DNA of 64,000 nt, from the NCBI RefSeq assembly GCF_003020585.1, contig NZ_PXUE01000001.1:1178001-1242000 (forward strand). Direction: 5' to 3'. The notes beneath the pieces were generated by a model. It was given only the letters and a program-made list of their open reading frames with translations. It was not told where the DNA came from and did not search any database. A program made the translations under genes and the position numbers. Below, piece after piece: positions 59,740 through 64,000 of this stretch (within the stretch, counting starts at the first letter, position 1; every line of letters starts with the position of its first letter). This DNA is from Chryseobacterium aurantiacum (lineage in GTDB: Bacteria; Bacteroidota; Bacteroidia; Flavobacteriales; Weeksellaceae).

Positions 59740-59763
59740 AATTACGGCCGATCGACCGTAATT
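59740..59763. promoter_or_regulatory. palindromic operator AATTACGG-N8-CCGTAATT
   Basis: Eight-base perfect arms (59740-59747 and 59756-59763) between the XRE gene and the RNA -7 box, covering the -33 region. Sequence unrelated to the operator at copy 1 but at the same position. Confidence 0.6.
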
Positions 59764-59776
59764 AAATTGTTTTTAT

Positions 59777-59784
59777 TACATTTG
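59777..59784 (+). promoter_or_regulatory. -7 box TACATTTG of the structured RNA (copy 2)
   Basis: Identical to the box at 36831-36838, followed by almost the same 60 bases (AAGATAAGCTACA against AAAATAAGTTACA). Confidence 0.6.
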
Positions 59785-59790
59785 TAAGAT

Positions 59791-60019
59791 AAGCTACATT
59801 AAAGTAGCTTTGCGATACTTCAACGAATAAAAGAAGCTATTGCTTAGAATCTCAATCTGAAAACTGGTAATTTAAAGTATACGAGACGATAAGCAGGAAG
59901 CTCACGACCTAGGCGTGGGTTCTCTCCCTTATCTGTATACAAGGTATACCAGTACCTCAGATTGGATATTGTAGAGTCCCATGCCGTTTTATTTTCATGC
60001 TGTTCTGCTTTTCTACAAT
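59791..60019 (+). ncRNA. structured RNA of the RNA-protein module, copy 2
   Basis: Same nested helices as copy 1: CAATCTGA (59853-59860) with TCAGATTG (59957-59964); ACTGGTA (59863-59869) with TACCAGT (59947-59953); GTATAC (59877-59882) with GTATAC (59935-59940); ATAAG (59889-59893) with CTTAT (59928-59932); GCTCACG (59900-59906) with CGTGGGT (59914-59920); ATTGTAGA (59968-59975) with TCTACAAT (60012-60019). The first and third helices differ from copy 1 on both strands and remain paired, which is covariation. The ends are inferred. Confidence 0.8.
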
Positions 60020-60315
60020 TATCTTTTCTAAGCCTGCATTCTCACATTAAGTATCATGAGATGTTACAATGGGGTGTACAATCCATTGCGGCCTTAGGCT
60101 TTTCAGGAAAACACAATTTTGTCATATTATTTTTAGGTTCGTATGGGCGGGAGGCTCAGCATTTTTTGAGCTTCCTCCTTTACAGCCCATAAAATCGTTA
60201 ACAGAAAACCAATAGTATCTAGCACAGAAGAATTACAATGCAATTCTGCTTTCATAGGTATCGTGAAATGTTCATGATGCATAATGCGCTGTGCCCAATC
60301 CAAAACCACCCAAGC
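60020..60315 (+). other. conserved and then unique stretch between RNA and protein gene (copy 2)
   Basis: 60020-60190 is almost identical to copy 1 and includes the GGAGG...CCTCC hairpin. About 100 further bases (60205-60310) are absent from copy 1 and contain an AATTACAATGCAATT word, part of a weak dyad with AATTCTGC. No separate gene. Confidence 0.35.
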
Positions 60316-60885
60316 ATGATGAGAAAAAGACTTATTACAAAAACACAACCCTACAACCCCATGAAAAAAATGATAACCACCTTTGAAACCAGCTTTTGGG
60401 CAGGGGATAAGAAACGCTCAGGATTGCAGCTGATGGAGACCTTCTTTCAGTTTCATGACCTTACAGCTTCCAAGGAAAGACTCAACAACATTATGAACTA
60501 TGCGGTAAAGAGAAATAGCTGGATTAATGAAGATCCGTCCGTTATCTTTCAGTTTCACCAGTCTATACGGTCGTTTGTACGGGCAAGCTATCTTATTCAT
60601 TTAAAGGAAAAAAAGCGGAGTATGAATGCCCCTTTGGAACGTGTTTCGCCCTCTCTTCTCGGCTTGCTTTCTGAGAAAGAATATCAAAATCCTCTGCTGG
60701 TCTTCAAAAAGGCTTTCAGGGAATACAGCATCAAGGAGTTTGATTATTTTATGTCGGGTATTGTCTATTTCTCAATGGGGATCTACGATAATTTACCGGA
60801 AAGAAATATTGTAAGTCCCTACATTCACCTCACTAAAATGCTGGATGCCGCACACCTTATTCTTGAAAGGAGAGGAAAGACTTAA
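60316..60885 (+). CDS. unknown 189-aa protein of the RNA-protein module, copy 2
   Basis: Aligned end to end with the product at 37267, with only scattered substitutions (for example IYDNLPE for VHDHLPE, LERVSPS for LEPVSPS). The open frame extends 78 bases upstream, but the ATG at 60316 gives the same length and N-terminus (MMRKRLITKTQPYNP) as copy 1. No signal peptide. Helical, basic, unrecognised. The gene ends 87 bases before the WGR/DUF4240 gene. Confidence 0.8.
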   Translation: MMRKRLITKTQPYNPMKKMITTFETSFWAGDKKRSGLQLMETFFQFHDLTASKERLNNIMNYAVKRNSWINEDPSVIFQFHQSIRSFVRASYLIHLKEKKRSMNAPLERVSPSLLGLLSEKEYQNPLLVFKKAFREYSIKEFDYFMSGIVYFSMGIYDNLPERNIVSPYIHLTKMLDAAHLILERRGKT

Positions 60886-60972
60886 TGAAACTAAAACCGA
60901 ATAAAATAGCTGGGTTCCTTATTTTTTTGTAGTTTAATTCCTTAAATACCTAAATCACCTTTTTATATATTT

Positions 60973-61833
60973 ATGAAAAAGAATTTGATCAATCAAAATG
61001 GAGTCTCGGATAAATTTTGGAATGTTGAATATTCGGGAAATACCCAAAAAATAGTTTTTGGAAAAACAGGAACCAAGGGACGTGAAACCATTAAAGAATT
61101 TGCAGATGAATTGGAGTGCATCAGGGAATCTGAAAAACTGATCAGCCAAAAGCTCAAAAAGGGATACACGGAAATTCCTGAACATGAGGAAATTCCTCAG
61201 AAGGCAGAACTTTCTGAAACCGAAAAAGCGGATATTTATTTCTGGGAAGCCATTGAAAAATCAAATAAATACAAAAACGCCCATTGGAGCGAGTATGATG
61301 TAGAGGAGCATCTGGAAAATCTAACGGCGTATCTCTCCAGATTCGGGAAAGAAAGGCTTGTTCTTTTTGAAAAGACCCTGCAGGAAAAGCTGAGTGACCT
61401 TTACACGGCTGAAATTGCGGAGCTTTCCATTGTTTTGGAATGCGAATTCAGTTCGGAGAATGGGAAATATATCTTTAAGGACTATCTTTCTGACGACGGA
61501 TTTATTTATTTCCGCTGTTGGCTGCTACTGAAAGGCAAGGCGTTTTTTGATGATATTAAAAAAGATATACAGGCATTTGTAAGCGGGAAGTACAGCTTTA
61601 ATATTGGAGACTGCTGGGCAGAGGGGCTGTTGTATGTAGCTGATGAAGCCTATTCTGCTAATCATGACAACGAAGATGAGTCGGAAATAAGGGATACCGT
61701 AGATGAGCTTTATCCCGAGAACCATTATGACAGTACGGACAGGCAGATGAACCGCGAGCCAAAGGGAGGTGCTGACCTGCAGACCATGTACCCGAAACTG
61801 GTAAAGGAAATGGGGGAATTGAGAAGTGCGTAA
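60973..61833 (+). CDS. WGR-domain plus DUF4240 protein
   Basis: The 286-aa cytoplasmic protein has an N-terminal WGR-type domain (KFWNVEYSGNTQKIVFGKTGTKGRETIKEF, with the Lys-rich helix after it, about 12-60) and a DUF4240 domain (about 85-235) starting ADIYFWEAIEKSNKY and containing DGFIYFRCWLLLKGKAFFDDI. WGR domains bind nucleic acid or mediate protein contacts; DUF4240 is uncharacterised and sometimes found in immunity-like contexts. The last 50 residues are acidic and strand-poor. Single gene with a downstream terminator. Confidence 0.8.
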   Translation: MKKNLINQNGVSDKFWNVEYSGNTQKIVFGKTGTKGRETIKEFADELECIRESEKLISQKLKKGYTEIPEHEEIPQKAELSETEKADIYFWEAIEKSNKYKNAHWSEYDVEEHLENLTAYLSRFGKERLVLFEKTLQEKLSDLYTAEIAELSIVLECEFSSENGKYIFKDYLSDDGFIYFRCWLLLKGKAFFDDIKKDIQAFVSGKYSFNIGDCWAEGLLYVADEAYSANHDNEDESEIRDTVDELYPENHYDSTDRQMNREPKGGADLQTMYPKLVKEMGELRSA

Positions 61834-61906
61834 AATAAAGGGATATTCAGTCTTTTAACACTGGAGAATTACTGTCAATACTCTTTTCAGCCTTGTTTAA
61901 AGATAC

Positions 61907-61941
61907 TAAAAAAGCCTTTCAGAAGAACTGAAAGGCTTTTG
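61907..61941. terminator. bidirectional terminator
   Basis: AAAAAGCCTTTCAG-AAGAA-CTGAAAGGCTTTT is a strong hairpin with A/T tracts on both sides between converging genes. Confidence 0.85.
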
Positions 61942-61957
61942 TATGTAGAACAATATA

Positions 61958-64000
61958 TTATTTAAAGATTTCATTCTGATAAAGGATATGGTCATCTTCA
62001 TCAAAGCTTATGATCAAAACTTTAAATTGCTTTGCAGTGTCGTTATTGAAGAATTTAATTCTTGGCGGAACGTAGTCGCTGTCAAATAAATTGGGATTCC
62101 AGTAGAGAGTTTGTCTGGTGTCATTTTCAATTTTAGCGGGAGAGTCATCATCCAGCATTTCAATAAGAAACTCGGAAGGTTTATCATATCCTTTGATAAT
62201 CGCTGAGTTTGCTTTTGTTGCTTCTTTTCCAGTGTTTTTAGACTGCATATTGCCCTTCATTGTATAGATGGCTACTGCATCACCTAGTAATCCTGAATTT
62301 TTGATCACTTTTACCATCGCAATATTACTTACAGGAATGCTGTTAATCAAGGTAGGATCGGTAATCATCTCATCCAGATACAGTTTTGCCGGCTTGTTGC
62401 GAATATAGGGTACATTGATTCCTGAGCTATTTCTTTGAAGCGTTACACCGGCCACTCTTCCCTGCAGCCAGTCTAATATATTGTTTGCTCCCGCTGCACG
62501 CTGGTCTTCATTCACGAAGTCAAACACAACATCATTGATGGAATTAAACATGCCGCTGGACAATTGTTTATTTAATTCTTCTTTTGGATCCTTCTTTTTC
62601 CCTACTAATTTTACCTGTTCAATCTGGATCTCGGCACTCTCAATTTTTTTATTGTTTTTTTGAGTATTGATGGCCTTGGAAATAGCAGGAGGGAGGGTTT
62701 TGTTTTCACTGCCTTTTACTAATGTGTATTTTGTAGACGGGAAATTGCCCTTAAACGGAGTAGGAGTAACCAATGGTTCTATCGTGACGAATAAATTGTC
62801 CGTATTGGCTTCTTTATCATTTTCTGAACCTACGAATAATGAAACTTCCAAAGGGTCATCATTGTTAAGGTTATTTAAATACGCATATCCGTTTTGATCC
62901 GTCATAAACTGATTAAGGACAGGCTGGTTTTTCCCCAGTTTCAACATTAGGCTTATGGGAGTGTTGATCAGCAGGGCATTATTTTTAATTGGTTTTATTT
63001 TATAAGAAAGAAATTGTTGAGAATTGGTTTTAATGGTAGGTACAGATCCGCTAAGAACGGAGGTCCAGTCGAATCTTTTCCAGTTTTCAGAAATAAGCAG
63101 AGCGTCCAGCGCTTCTGCATTGGCGTTTTTGGAAAAGTATTGTGCGGGGCTGTCTATGTTTGAAGTAAAATCTCCTGTTAACCACAGGCTGCTGAGTAAA
63201 TTTTCTTCGTCAGGCTTATTGCTTCCATCATCTTCACTTACCAACACCGTATAGTTTTTAAAATATGATTCCGGAGAAAGGTCAATACTATTGAAAGATC
63301 TTGGGGTTTGCTTTAGGCTCTGGCCAATAATTTCGGCTTTCTCAATCTTTAAATCATTAGGTTTTATAAAGCAAAGTCTTTTTGCTACCAGTTGGTCTTG
63401 ATCATCAAAGATGGCTAATTGCAAAATGGCATTAGCTCCATTACTTATTTTTGGAGGGATAAGACTTGATACTTCATTGGTAAGCTGCTTAATATTGGCT
63501 TTGTAGGCAAGATGATTATTGATGGTTCCAACAATTTTGTAGCCCTGAAGCTGTTGTTTCAGGTTAACTCCCTTTAGGGTATATTTCACCCCGTCTTTGG
63601 AGCTGTTGATGTCCAGATGGAGGCCGCTGTCTGCAACCTGTGGCAGATCTATTGTTTTTTCTTTTCCTGCATTGTCCTGGATAACAACCTGGTATTTTTT
63701 TCCTGAAGCCGGAGTTATGGTAAAGGCAGCAACGTTTTTATCAAAAGATTTAAAGGTGCTTACAGGCATTTTAGGATTCTGGGTATCTATCACTTTTCCG
63801 GTCCAGTTTTCCGGCAGAGAAGTATTGCTTGATAATCTTACGGCAAACTTGGTAGGGATACCGTTAATGAAATTTCCTCCTTCCGGAAAGGCTTTTGCAG
63901 ACCAATCTGAACTTTTGGAAATCACCAGTGACTCCGGTGAGCTGGGATTGTAAACAGGAAGAGCTTTAACGATCTGAAAATCCTCATTGAAATTGTTCAT
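61958..64000 (-). CDS. large TonB-plug-like exported protein, 3' part
   Basis: The 680 residues visible are the C-terminal part of a protein whose start lies beyond the window; the Met at the very edge is probably internal, since there is no signal peptide. Features: repeated strand-rich regions of the MG/CarboxypepD type (about 45-480), then a TonB-plug-like segment with ILDWLQGRVAGVTLQRNSSG, PAKLYLDEM and SNIAMVKVIKNSGLLGDAVAIYTMKG (about 540-610), then about 70 residues ending FNNDTAKQFKVLIISFDEDD. No beta-barrel follows. This class of Bacteroidota protein is uncharacterised and may interact with outer-membrane transporters. Confidence 0.75.
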   Translation of the reverse strand: MNNFNEDFQIVKALPVYNPSSPESLVISKSSDWSAKAFPEGGNFINGIPTKFAVRLSSNTSLPENWTGKVIDTQNPKMPVSTFKSFDKNVAAFTITPASGKKYQVVIQDNAGKEKTIDLPQVADSGLHLDINSSKDGVKYTLKGVNLKQQLQGYKIVGTINNHLAYKANIKQLTNEVSSLIPPKISNGANAILQLAIFDDQDQLVAKRLCFIKPNDLKIEKAEIIGQSLKQTPRSFNSIDLSPESYFKNYTVLVSEDDGSNKPDEENLLSSLWLTGDFTSNIDSPAQYFSKNANAEALDALLISENWKRFDWTSVLSGSVPTIKTNSQQFLSYKIKPIKNNALLINTPISLMLKLGKNQPVLNQFMTDQNGYAYLNNLNNDDPLEVSLFVGSENDKEANTDNLFVTIEPLVTPTPFKGNFPSTKYTLVKGSENKTLPPAISKAINTQKNNKKIESAEIQIEQVKLVGKKKDPKEELNKQLSSGMFNSINDVVFDFVNEDQRAAGANNILDWLQGRVAGVTLQRNSSGINVPYIRNKPAKLYLDEMITDPTLINSIPVSNIAMVKVIKNSGLLGDAVAIYTMKGNMQSKNTGKEATKANSAIIKGYDKPSEFLIEMLDDDSPAKIENDTRQTLYWNPNLFDSDYVPPRIKFFNNDTAKQFKVLIISFDEDDHILYQNEIFK

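Overview
The window looks like the chromosome of a Chryseobacterium-type flavobacterium (Bacteroidota, Weeksellaceae). The evidence is AT-rich DNA, Bacteroidota-type promoters with a TAnnTTTG -7 box, a SusC/SusD pair, type IX secretion (T9SS) C-terminal sorting domains, and a class A beta-lactamase that resembles the chromosomal CIA/CGA/CME enzymes of this group. No tRNA, rRNA, CRISPR array or intact insertion sequence was seen. Most genes are housekeeping or envelope functions, interrupted by duplicated and accessory blocks.

Layout. 1-8.6 kb: the 5' part of a class A beta-lactamase, a small membrane protein, a SusC/SusD operon with a 51-codon Cys/Met-rich upstream ORF, and an exported adenosine-deaminase-like enzyme. 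8.7-15.7 kb: a class C-like serine hydrolase, the Kup potassium transporter, an NAD-dependent epimerase, an internally deleted GxxExxY gene, an AraC regulator and an SMI1/KNR4 protein. 15.9-28.9 kb: a tandem duplication of a two-gene module (beta-helix protein plus a roughly 1150-aa RCC1-propeller protein with a T9SS tail), followed by a third, shorter RCC1 protein and a small secreted repeat protein. 29.0-31.6 kb and 50.6-54.5 kb: two copies of a lipoprotein cassette. Each has a nearly identical N-terminal half and 5' repeat region, an unrelated C-terminal domain, and different small secreted proteins downstream. 31.7-33.7 kb: small lipoproteins and an acetyltransferase.

34.2-37.8 kb holds an RloA/RloB (AbiL-like) defence pair, an XRE regulator, and a module made of a structured RNA and an unknown 189-aa protein. 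38.0-48.4 kb is a stress and envelope region: a DUF892 protein, acetyltransferase, cupin, CsbD-like protein, ChaA exchanger, a GH130/glycosyltransferase operon, an AraC-type regulator and a CinA-like protein. It is bracketed by two inverted paralogues of an 87-89-aa protein. 54.7-60.9 kb holds a Gabija-like operon (OLD nuclease plus UvrD helicase plus a small third gene), an XRE regulator and a second copy of the RNA-plus-protein module. 61.0-64.0 kb has a WGR/DUF4240 protein and the 3' part of a large TonB-plug-like protein.

The most interesting element is the RNA-plus-protein module, present twice and each time beside a defence locus and a divergent XRE regulator with its own palindrome. 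The two RNA copies carry compensatory base-pair changes in two helices, so the fold appears to be under selection. I do not recognise the RNA or its protein. The second main observation is the lipoprotein cassette, which has the architecture of a polymorphic effector: constant N-terminus, a switch point, a variable JAMM-like C-terminus and variable downstream partner genes.
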